Source of the DNA: Planctomycetota bacterium
GTDB lineage: Bacteria; Planctomycetota; PUPC01; JACPCR01
Length of the DNA stretch: 7,724 nt
Assembly: GCA_030740295.1 (NCBI GenBank)
Contig: JASLXP010000146.1
Coordinates: 1 to 7,724 of the forward strand
Reading direction: 5' to 3'
Shown: in pieces, positions 1-6,274 of the stretch
Layout: every line of letters begins with the position of its first letter
Numbering within the stretch: the first letter of the stretch is position 1
Translations under genes and position numbers: made by a program
The notes under the pieces: generated by a model
Databases searched by the model: none
Seen by the model: the letters and a program-made list of their open reading frames with translations, nothing else
What the model was told of the DNA's origin: nothing

Positions 1-1270
1 AGACCAATGCGAAAATGCGCCCCAGCCCGGAATCGGGAAGGACTTCAATCCAAGTCTCCTCCTCCCATGCCTGGCGGCTGTCAATCTCGCCCTCCAGCCT
101 GAACTGCCGGAAAGTGACATCTGCAATTGTGGTCGTTTCGAGGGCCCTTATGCGGTGAAACCCTCTGGTTGTCATAAGAGTTTTCAGCGAACGCTCGATT
201 CTCTCTTCGAGCAGATGTTCACGTTTTTCTGGCTCTTGATCCGACTGCGCTTCAACTCTCGAGAAGACTTCATGCGCCAGCGGATAGGCTTTCGAAAGGT
301 AAAGCGCAAGAGCAGTGGTCAGCCCGAGGGAGCGGCGCAAAGCCGGATTCTGAATGTCCAGCCTCTTTACCCTTTGACAGAACTTAAGGGCGTCTTCGTA
401 AACCATCGGACGGAGCTCAGGTGGCGTTGATTTACTCCAGGCTTTGTCGAGATAAAAATTCAGAATACGGCGGATGAGGTCCGTGTCCGTGGTTTTGGGA
501 GATGAGAATTCTGAATCCAGTTGGCTCGGCAACAGTTCCAACGCGTCTCGGACAAGCAGGACGCGCTCAGTTTCGAGGTGAAGATGCTCAGTCATGGCCT
601 CTTGCTGAGAGACGCGCCGGACCTCGGCTTCTTCTTCCCCATCAGAACCATTTGGGTGGTCCGCAAGGCCAGCCCTGATGAGCGCGCGGCCATACGTGCT
701 CTGAAACTCTTCTCTGCTCTGACGCCACGAGAGCAACTGCGGACGAAGTTTGCGGAGCTTTCTCCCTATCTGATAGAAGTCATCGTCCCGACGGTCTGAC
801 TCCTCGAGATACTTCGTAAGGGCCAATGTCGTTTTTTCGACAGGACTGCCATTCGCCTCGTAGAGATTGCCGAGGGCACGCCACGATTCAGCGTGTCTGG
901 GATACTTCTCTACGCTCTGCTCAAGAGAACGAATCGCTTTGCTGGTCTCTCCTTTCGCCTGCCAGGCCAGGCCAGAAAAGAAGCCTGGCAGATGTGAGTC
1001 TGGGAGTTGACGCCACATCTGTTCACTGAGCTGAAGAACGCCGTCAACGGCTTTTCTCTCAAGCAGGAGTTCGGCGAGTAACTGATATCCACGCGGATCT
1101 TTGGGCCCCAGAAAAACAGCGTCCTGGAACAGCGCCTCTGCGTCGGCTCTCTTTCCCGATTTCAGTGCCTTCTTGCCGGCAGTGATCTTGGATTCGATCT
1201 CCTCACCTCCTCCGGCGTAGGCAAGGACAACTGCAAGCATAAACACAGCCGAGAGGTAAACGCGCTTCAT
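1..1270 (-). CDS. Exported TPR-repeat protein (partial, C-terminus beyond left edge)
   Basis: This frame stays open from an ATG at 1270 down to base 1, giving about 423 codons with no stop, so the gene continues past the left edge. The N-terminus (MKRVYLSAVFMLAVVLAYA, then GGGEE) reads as a signal peptide with likely cleavage after AYA at about residue 19, so the mature protein should lie in the periplasm or be surface-exposed. Residues about 24-160 hold three to four helix-turn-helix units of tetratricopeptide type, for example AGKKALKSGKRADAEALFQD near 31-50 and SWRALGNLYEAN near 129-140. TPRs usually act as protein-binding scaffolds; no catalytic motif is visible. Residues about 200-225 are acidic and probably flexible. 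The remainder is mostly charged, helical-looking and unrecognised. An in-frame ATG at 1288 would add MWYSIS. Neither start has a clear Shine-Dalgarno; 1270 is preferred because it gives a normal signal peptide. Partner and pathway are unknown. Confidence 0.85.
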   Translation of the reverse strand, partial: MKRVYLSAVFMLAVVLAYAGGGEEIESKITAGKKALKSGKRADAEALFQDAVFLGPKDPRGYQLLAELLLERKAVDGVLQLSEQMWRQLPDSHLPGFFSGLAWQAKGETSKAIRSLEQSVEKYPRHAESWRALGNLYEANGSPVEKTTLALTKYLEESDRRDDDFYQIGRKLRKLRPQLLSWRQSREEFQSTYGRALIRAGLADHPNGSDGEEEAEVRRVSQQEAMTEHLHLETERVLLVRDALELLPSQLDSEFSSPKTTDTDLIRRILNFYLDKAWSKSTPPELRPMVYEDALKFCQRVKRLDIQNPALRRSLGLTTALALYLSKAYPLAHEVFSRVEAQSDQEPEKREHLLEERIERSLKTLMTTRGFHRIRALETTTIADVTFRQFRLEGEIDSRQAWEEETWIEVLPDSGLGRIFALV

Positions 1271-1452
1271 GCTGATGGAATACCACATGTTGCATGAATG
1301 TCCAGATGGCAGTTCAAATCCCTCGCGGAGCGGCACCCCCTGCGCCCTCTCCTCCATCCCGATTCCCCCTTTTCCCTTGTCTCTACTGTGCTCGTTGTGG
1401 TAGCCTGAACATTCACGATCAGTAGTTCCTTAAAGCCCATTAATCTTGGCGT
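1271..1452. other. Divergent intergenic region with pyrimidine-rich tract
   Basis: This 182-base gap separates the minus-strand TPR gene from the plus-strand cluster, so promoters for both should lie here. I found no hexamer pair good enough to call in either direction. The clearest feature is a strongly pyrimidine-biased stretch on the plus strand at about 1337-1383, purine-rich on the other strand. No RNA gene or convincing ORF is seen. Confidence 0.6.
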
Positions 1453-1959
1453 ATGACGAAGATTGGCTCCGCTCATAAGATTATCCTGCTGTCGGGATTC
1501 ATCTTTATCGCGTGGATTGCATACGAGCAGTTCCTCGTGCCTGAAGAAGCCAAGATCATGGAGATGTTTTCCGAGCTCGAAGAAGGGCTGGAGGCGCGGA
1601 GGTCACGGCAGGTGATGCCGCACCTCTCACGGCAGTTTAGAGACAATCTGGGCAACGATTGGAAAGCTGCCTCGGAACTGCTGCTGGTCTTCAATCGGAT
1701 CACCAAATCGGTCATGGTCAGCATCTCGAGGAAGAATATTGACATTGATGGTGATACCGCAGAATGTGAAATGAACTTTGCGGCGAAAGTCTTGACGCAG
1801 GCGCAACAGGTGGTGGCTGGCGAACATAATGATGAAGGAACGGGGATGATGATTTTCAATCTCAAGAAGGAAGAAGGTGACTGGAAAATTGTCGGAGTGA
1901 CTTATCCGGAGGATGTTGAGATCTGGGTGAAAAAAATGAAAAGAATGATGAGCCCTTAA
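1453..1959 (+). CDS. Membrane-anchored NTF2-like small protein (hypothetical)
   Basis: This 168-residue protein has one hydrophobic segment at about residues 9-24 (KIILLSGFIFIAWIAY) after a short basic N-terminus, which suggests an N-in signal anchor with the rest outside the cytoplasm. The remainder, about 30-160, starts with long amphipathic helices (IMEMFSELEEGLEARRSRQV onward). It then has beta-strand-like stretches around SVMVSISRKNIDIDGDTAECEMNF and GMMIFNLKKEEGDWKIVGV. That helix-then-sheet order, ending in a 'G-x-W-K-I-V-G-V' strand, is typical of the NTF2-like/SnoaL/DUF4440 fold; this assignment is by pattern only. Such domains bind small molecules or serve as dimerisation modules, and no catalytic residues can be named here. 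The ATG at 1453 has no clear Shine-Dalgarno but is the start that retains the membrane segment. The next gene begins 17 bases downstream, so the two are probably co-transcribed. A run of seven A's lies near the 3' end (1930-1936). Confidence 0.75.
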   Translation: MTKIGSAHKIILLSGFIFIAWIAYEQFLVPEEAKIMEMFSELEEGLEARRSRQVMPHLSRQFRDNLGNDWKAASELLLVFNRITKSVMVSISRKNIDIDGDTAECEMNFAAKVLTQAQQVVAGEHNDEGTGMMIFNLKKEEGDWKIVGVTYPEDVEIWVKKMKRMMSP

Positions 1960-1965
1960 CCTGAT

Positions 1966-1971
1966 AGGAGG
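1966..1971 (+). promoter_or_regulatory. Shine-Dalgarno site supporting GTG start at 1977
   Basis: AGGAGG lies five bases before the GTG at 1977. It is the strongest ribosome binding site in the window and fixes the start of the 740-residue protein at a GTG codon in the short gap after the upstream gene. Confidence 0.8.
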
Positions 1972-1976
1972 ACCTT

Positions 1977-4199
1977 GTGGAAACAGCCATTGGAATACCG
2001 TTCGTGTTCGCCCTTTTGCTTGGTGGTGGCCTTACCCCGCCGCTCTCTTTGCCGCCGCTCCCGGAGGACACTCGTCTGATTTCCGTCGCGGATGAGAATT
2101 GCCTGATGTTCCTCAGCTTGTCCGGCTGCGCGGAGCCAGACGGGCAGAGCACAAATCAGACGGAACAGCTCATCGCCGAGCCGGAGATCCGAGCCCTGGT
2201 ACAACGACTGATCGAGGAGATATCAAGTTCAGCAAAGCGCGACGCCGGCCGGAATCCCGCCATGCTGCCCGTGGCCGAAGCGCTGACGTGGCTGGTACGG
2301 GGGATGTTCACCAGGCCGACGGTCCTGTTCGTCGATCAGATCAGCATGGGGCCTCCGATGCCAACCATCCGGGGCGGCCTGGTGGTGAATGCCGGCGATG
2401 GAGCGGAGGAGGCTGAGAAGATGATGCATCAGATTTTCTTCACTCTCACCAGGCAGGAGCATCCGGTCAGGCGAGAAGTGGAGGGCTCGACGGGGTTTCG
2501 CTTCCTTCCGCTGCCGCCGCAGGCGCCGCCGGTATCCTGGAGTCGCGTGGGCAAATACATGGTGATGGCTTTCGGTGCGGAGATGCCGGACCTCATCACC
2601 AGGAGGCTCACTCGCGCGGAGGTGCCCGTTAATCGCAAAGTCGCCGGCTTGAAACAACGAATGCCGGTCGAGCGGCCATCAATGATGTTTCATCTCGACG
2701 TGGAAAACCTGCTCGAAACCGTCGGCGGCGCGGCCGGGCAGCGGGGCAACCAGATCTTTGCTTTCAGCGGTTTGAACACCATACGCAGCGTGGATTCGAT
2801 TGTGGGGCTCGATAAGCGCGGCATCAAAAGCAAAGTGCTCGTCAGGCCCGTCCGTGAGTTCGGTGGACTCCTGGGGGAGATAGGGCGAAGTTCACTCCAG
2901 CCTGATGCTCTCGCCCACATCCCCGCCGATTCCGATGTTTGTGTCGCGGCCAGCTTCAGCCTTTATCAGTTGTGGGAATGGGTGACTCAGAACGTCGGTA
3001 ATCTTGATCCTCGAGCCCTGGCGGGAATGCAGAAAGGCATAGCGGAAGCGGAGAAAGATCTCGGTTTCCACCTGGTGAATGATCTTATGAAGCACGTAGG
3101 CACCACTTGGACCCTCCACAACGCCCCCTCCGATGGCGGACTGATCGTAAGCGGCCTGACCGCGACTGTGGGGATCAAGGACCAACAAGCGCTCATCAGA
3201 GTGGCCGAATCGGTCGCCCGGCAGCTCGATACCGAATTCATGGATCATGGAAAGGTAGCTCTGAATCGTCAGACCTATCGCGGGCACACAATTTACTTCA
3301 TCAGCCCGATTCGTGAAGAGATGCCAGTCAGCCCCTCGTGGGCTCTCACACAGAAAACACTTGTGCTGGCCGCTTACCCCCAGATGGTGAAGGCTCACAT
3401 TGATCGTGTGCTGGATGGCAGTGCTGACCATCTGCTCAATGCCGCGGAGATGACCGGCCTGTTCAATCGTGAAAGAAACATTTCCTATTTGTCGAGGATC
3501 GAAATGAAACCGCTCCTCGAAAAGCTCTACCCGCTGCTCTATCCCATCTGGACCCTTGCCTGCCGCGATGCTCAGCGCAAAGGGCTCAAACTCGATCCTT
3601 CGCTGCTTCCCCGGGCCTCATCGGTGGTTCCGCACATGGAACGCACTCTCACTTATTCAAAACACGACGAAGATGGTTTCTACATTGAGGAAAACGGCAC
3701 CTTCCCTGTCGGCGGCATTCTGAGTCCCGCGAATATTGGACTTGCAGCGGGGCTCATCGTGCGATTTATGCACAAAACTCGAGCCAGGGCACACCGCACG
3801 GCCACCATGAATAAACTCCGTCAGATCGGCGTGGCACTGCACATGTACCGCGACGCGCATCGAAAACTTCCGGACACTCTTGACGGTCTGAAAGAGTTTA
3901 TCCATGGCAAACAGATCCTGCGCGATGAACGAGGCCAACCGTTCGTGTATTACGGAAAAGGACTGGATCTCCACAAGATCAATCAGTCGCAGACACCGGT
4001 ATGCGCGACTGCCCATCCCGTTCGAGGGAGGCGAGTCGTATTATTTGCGGACGCGCATGTGGAGTATCTGCGAGAGCCTCAACTTCAGAAACGGCTTCGC
4101 AAACTCAAGGAAGCAGGAGGTAACAACGGTGATGCTCCACAGGTGAAGCCGGAAGATGTGGATCTGATCCCGCCCAACACGAAGCTGCCGGAGCTGTGA
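1977..4199 (+). CDS. Large secreted protein, DUF3352-like body with DUF1559-like C-terminal module
   Basis: This is a 740-residue protein of unknown function. Residues 1-24 (METAIGIPFVFALLLGGG...) form a hydrophobic leader, unusual in having no positive charge, so export is likely but not certain. From about residue 29 the text 'LPEDTRLISVADENCLMFLSLSG...STNQTEQLIAEPEIRALVQ' resembles the opening of DUF3352-type proteins of PVC bacteria, and the pattern seems to continue through the long central region (to about 570). Near 579-596 there is a weakly hydrophobic Gly/Ala-rich segment followed by a basic stretch. Then MNKLRQIGVALHMYRDAHRKLP (from 611) and VVLFADAHVEY (687-697) match the layout of DUF1559/pilin-like C-termini, with DAH in place of the usual DGH. 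No enzyme motif is seen. The GTG start is backed by AGGAGG five bases upstream, and the stop overlaps the next start (GTGA). A role in envelope biology is inferred from export and neighbours only. Confidence 0.8.
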   Translation: METAIGIPFVFALLLGGGLTPPLSLPPLPEDTRLISVADENCLMFLSLSGCAEPDGQSTNQTEQLIAEPEIRALVQRLIEEISSSAKRDAGRNPAMLPVAEALTWLVRGMFTRPTVLFVDQISMGPPMPTIRGGLVVNAGDGAEEAEKMMHQIFFTLTRQEHPVRREVEGSTGFRFLPLPPQAPPVSWSRVGKYMVMAFGAEMPDLITRRLTRAEVPVNRKVAGLKQRMPVERPSMMFHLDVENLLETVGGAAGQRGNQIFAFSGLNTIRSVDSIVGLDKRGIKSKVLVRPVREFGGLLGEIGRSSLQPDALAHIPADSDVCVAASFSLYQLWEWVTQNVGNLDPRALAGMQKGIAEAEKDLGFHLVNDLMKHVGTTWTLHNAPSDGGLIVSGLTATVGIKDQQALIRVAESVARQLDTEFMDHGKVALNRQTYRGHTIYFISPIREEMPVSPSWALTQKTLVLAAYPQMVKAHIDRVLDGSADHLLNAAEMTGLFNRERNISYLSRIEMKPLLEKLYPLLYPIWTLACRDAQRKGLKLDPSLLPRASSVVPHMERTLTYSKHDEDGFYIEENGTFPVGGILSPANIGLAAGLIVRFMHKTRARAHRTATMNKLRQIGVALHMYRDAHRKLPDTLDGLKEFIHGKQILRDERGQPFVYYGKGLDLHKINQSQTPVCATAHPVRGRRVVLFADAHVEYLREPQLQKRLRKLKEAGGNNGDAPQVKPEDVDLIPPNTKLPEL

Positions 4200-5443
4200 G
4201 CCGAATTTACGTAGCTTTGAAAACTCTGTTCGTGCTCCTGATTGGTTTACAGACTTCGAGGCGCGCGCTCGCGGACGATTGGCCCATGTATCTCGGGCCG
4301 GAGATGAATTCCATTTCGAAAGAGACCGGGCTTGCGGATTCCTGGCCTGCAGAGGGGCCACGAGAGATCTGGCGCATCCGTCTGGGTGATTCGTTCTCGC
4401 CACCGGCAGCAAAGGGGACAGACCTGATCGTTCCCCATCGGATTGGATCTGAAGAGATCGTTGATTGCCTCGATACCAAAACCGGCAAGCTCAGATGGCG
4501 ATTCAAATATCCAACCCGGTATCGAGATATGTACGGATACAACAGCGGACCGCGCTGCAGCCCGATCATCACCGAAAAAGAGGTCTACACCCTCGGCGCC
4601 GGGGGAGAGTTGCACTGCCTCGACAGGCAGACCGGGAAGCAGATCTGGAAGCGTTCGATCAACAGGGAATACAAAGTCAAGCAGAACTTCTTCGGCGTCG
4701 GCGCGTCGCCCGTGCTGGAAGGCAACCTGCTCCTGGTGAACGTCGGCGGACCTGATGGGGCCGGGGTCGCGGCCTTCGACAGACTGACCGGAAAAACCGT
4801 CTGGGCCACAACAGACGATGGCGCCAGCTATTGCACTCCCGCTGTGGCTACGGTCAAAGGAAAGCGATACGGATTCTTCCTGACACGCAAAGGTCTTGTC
4901 ATCACTGAAGTCGCCACCGGCAAGGTGCACTCCACGTATTTCTTCCGCTCCCGTAAATACGAATCCGTTAACGGCGCCACACCCATCATCGTGGATGACC
5001 TGGTCTTTCTCTCCGCCGCCTACCAGACCGGTTGCGCATTACTGCGAATGAAGGATGACGGAGTGGAAGAGATTTACCGCGGCTTACAGATGTCCAACCA
5101 CTGGGGCACCAGCATCTATATTGACGGCCATCTTTACGGGGTCGATGGCCGCCACGAATCGGAGGCAAACTTCCGCTGCATCGATTTCAAAAGCGGCAAG
5201 CTCAAGTGGCAGGTCGATGAAGAGCTCGGACGCGCCACCATGATCGTCGCCGATGGCAAATTCTTCATCCTGACCGAGCGCGGCAAGCTGGTCCTCGCAA
5301 AGGCTTCGCCCGAGGCATACAGGGAGATTTCACGAACGCCGACGATACTGAGTTATCCTTGCTACACCCCGCCAATCCTGGCCAACGGGTTCCTCTACAC
5401 TCGAGACGAAAAAAAGCTGATCTGTTTCGACGTGAGGAAGTAG
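4196..5443 (+). CDS. Secreted PQQ-like beta-propeller repeat protein
   Basis: This 415-residue protein has a signal peptide (MSRIYVALKTLFVLLIGLQTSRRALA, cleavage probably after ALA near residue 26), so it should act in the periplasm or outside the cell. The mature N-terminus DDWPMYLGP, followed by a 'W-P..GP...W' segment at about 50-59, is typical of PQQ-like propeller proteins abundant in planctomycetes and Verrucomicrobia. Blade signatures recur: CLDTKTGKLRW (91-101), CLDRQTGKQIW (141-151), AFDRLTGKTVW (193-203), CIDFKSGKLKW (329-338), and a closing LICFDVRK. The repeat type is shared by BamB and quinoprotein dehydrogenases. I see no basis for assigning PQQ binding or dehydrogenase activity, so a scaffold or binding role is as likely. 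The GTG start overlaps the stop of the preceding gene by four bases (GTGA), with a GGAG only two bases before it. This implies translational coupling. The gene converges on the LptA-like gene downstream. Confidence 0.88.
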   Translation: MSRIYVALKTLFVLLIGLQTSRRALADDWPMYLGPEMNSISKETGLADSWPAEGPREIWRIRLGDSFSPPAAKGTDLIVPHRIGSEEIVDCLDTKTGKLRWRFKYPTRYRDMYGYNSGPRCSPIITEKEVYTLGAGGELHCLDRQTGKQIWKRSINREYKVKQNFFGVGASPVLEGNLLLVNVGGPDGAGVAAFDRLTGKTVWATTDDGASYCTPAVATVKGKRYGFFLTRKGLVITEVATGKVHSTYFFRSRKYESVNGATPIIVDDLVFLSAAYQTGCALLRMKDDGVEEIYRGLQMSNHWGTSIYIDGHLYGVDGRHESEANFRCIDFKSGKLKWQVDEELGRATMIVADGKFFILTERGKLVLAKASPEAYREISRTPTILSYPCYTPPILANGFLYTRDEKKLICFDVRK

Positions 5444-5475
5444 TAATTGGTCTCGTCAGGGAAGGGCTGGTAACC

Positions 5476-5509
5476 GCACACGAGTTCCCTCACTTCCATC
5501 CTCGTGCGC
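5476..5509. repeat. Imperfect inverted repeat at convergent gene junction (possible weak terminator)
   Basis: GCACACGAG (5476-5484) can pair with CTCGTGCGC (5501-5509) at eight of nine positions, leaving a 16-base loop. It lies between the stops of the two convergent genes (5443 and 5513). On the plus strand it is followed by a short T-rich stretch (CTTTCATT) rather than a true U-tract, and on the minus strand there is none. A terminator or mRNA-end hairpin is therefore possible but weakly supported. Confidence 0.3.
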
Positions 5510-5512
5510 CTT

Positions 5513-6100
5513 TCATTCAGGCTTTTTCTCAACTTTCTTCTTCACCGGCGGAAAGACCTCCGCGTGCTCCGCAGGCATCTTGGCATCCTTGACTGACGCC
5601 TTGCCTTTGAATTTCACGTTGATGGGGCGGTCGCCGTTTTTTGGCTTCGGCGCGTCCATGTTATAGATAATCTTGTCTGCCCGGATCACTTTGCCGTCTC
5701 GATAGGTTTTGGGCTGTTCGTCCTTGCCGGTGAGGTAGACCAGCTTCTCCTTGTCATCGTAATCGAGGCGGTCACCGATCAGCAGCGCGTCCGGCAGAAA
5801 GATGCGGACGTTTCCCGTGGCAAAGCCCATCTTGAATTCGCCCTTCTGGTTCTGTTCAGCCTCTGCATACGCGCAGCGCATCCGGAATTCCGTGCCGATG
5901 ATCTGCACCTTGCCGCGCAGTTCCAGCAAGGTCACATTCTCTTTGGATTTGACCTCTATCTCATCAGCCTGAACATCCTCGATGCGGTTCTGCTTCGTTG
6001 CCGGAGCTTCCAGTTTCGGCTTTTCGGCGGGTACCTCCTCCTGCGCCACGCTCACATGGGTGAGAAGGCTGAGGGCAATCGTCAGCATCACGTAACGCAC
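5513..6100 (-). CDS. LptA/OstA-like periplasmic protein
   Basis: This 195-residue protein begins with a signal peptide (MRYVMLTIALSLLTHVSVAQ, cleavage after VAQ or nearby). The core at about 40-150 reads as a short OstA/LptA beta-jellyroll: 'VQADEIEVKSKENVTLLELRGKVQI', 'RMRCAYAEAE', 'FATGNVRIFLPDALLIGDRLDYDDKEKLVYLTG' and 'VIRADKIIYNMD'. The alternation of 'A-D-x-I-x-V', 'x-G-x-V-x-I' and 'I-x-G-D-x-L-x-Y' strands is the family hallmark. LptA proteins bridge lipopolysaccharide from the inner-membrane complex to the outer membrane; that role here is by family resemblance. The tail after about 180 is Lys/Pro-rich and probably disordered. The GTG start at 6100 is chosen because AGGAG stands six bases upstream; an ATG at 6088 would remove half the leader's n-region. 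No lptB, lptC or lptF/G gene is adjacent in this window, so it could also be a paralogue with another client. Confidence 0.8.
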   Translation of the reverse strand: MRYVMLTIALSLLTHVSVAQEEVPAEKPKLEAPATKQNRIEDVQADEIEVKSKENVTLLELRGKVQIIGTEFRMRCAYAEAEQNQKGEFKMGFATGNVRIFLPDALLIGDRLDYDDKEKLVYLTGKDEQPKTYRDGKVIRADKIIYNMDAPKPKNGDRPINVKFKGKASVKDAKMPAEHAEVFPPVKKKVEKKPE

Positions 6101-6105
6101 ATGTT

Positions 6106-6111
6106 TCTCCT
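6106..6111 (-). promoter_or_regulatory. Shine-Dalgarno site deciding GTG start of LptA-like gene
   Basis: On the minus strand AGGAGA reads here, with the AGGAG core six bases before the GTG at 6100. This favours the GTG over the in-frame ATG at 6088. Confidence 0.7.
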
Positions 6112-6142
6112 GTTCACAAGTCTCAGAATTAAACTCGCTTGG

Positions 6143-6170
6143 ATCGTAGGGAAAGAAGGTTGAGCTTCAA
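6143..6170 (-). promoter_or_regulatory. Candidate sigma70-type promoter for LptA-like gene
   Basis: On the minus strand TTGAAG (6170-6165) and TACGAT (6148-6143) are separated by 16 bases. Each matches four of six consensus positions. Distance to the GTG at 6100 is reasonable. The -35 hexamer overlaps the palindrome at 6159-6171. Matches of this quality occur by chance, and PVC promoters are poorly characterised. Confidence 0.3.
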
Positions 6171-6171
6171 C
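6159..6171. repeat. Short perfect palindrome GTTGA-GCT-TCAAC
   Basis: Two five-base arms flank a three-base centre in the divergent region between the LptA-like gene and argS, overlapping the candidate -35 box of the former. It could be an operator half-site pair, but a palindrome this short is expected fairly often by chance. Confidence 0.25.
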
Positions 6172-6194
6172 GAGGCACCCCTCTGCGCCATTCA

Positions 6195-6222
6195 TTGAAT
6201 TCGCTGCAACTCCACCTAAGAT
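6195..6222 (+). promoter_or_regulatory. Candidate sigma70-type promoter for argS
   Basis: TTGAAT (6195-6200) and TAAGAT (6217-6222) lie 16 bases apart, each with four of six consensus matches, about 50 bases before the argS ATG. It is the best pair I could find on this strand of the gap. No T-box-like leader is evident in the remaining short 5' region. Confidence 0.3.
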
Positions 6223-6274
6223 TTCGCACCTTTCATGGGCTGAATCTGCGGCAAATGACAAACACCAATCGAAC

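Noticed and set aside
155..1029. Plus-strand open frames in the first kilobase
   Set aside because: They lie opposite the long minus-strand TPR frame, which has a signal peptide, repeats and an uninterrupted 423 codons; the plus-strand translations look like nonsense.
1306..1330. T-arm-like text (GGCAGTTCAAATCCCTC) suggesting a tRNA or tRNA remnant
   Set aside because: The flanking five-base stems do not pair, and no D-arm, anticodon arm or acceptor stem can be built around it.
1930..1936. Run of seven A's near the end of the NTF2-like gene as a possible programmed slippage site
   Set aside because: The zero-frame protein ends naturally 23 bases later and the next gene has its own strong ribosome binding site, so no recoding is needed.
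2892..3431. 179-codon minus-strand open frame within the 740-residue gene
   Set aside because: It is an antisense shadow of a well-supported gene with a strong ribosome binding site; its translation shows no recognisable domain.
4247..4930. 227-codon minus-strand open frame within the propeller gene
   Set aside because: It lies opposite clear propeller blade motifs and its translation is compositionally odd with no domain.
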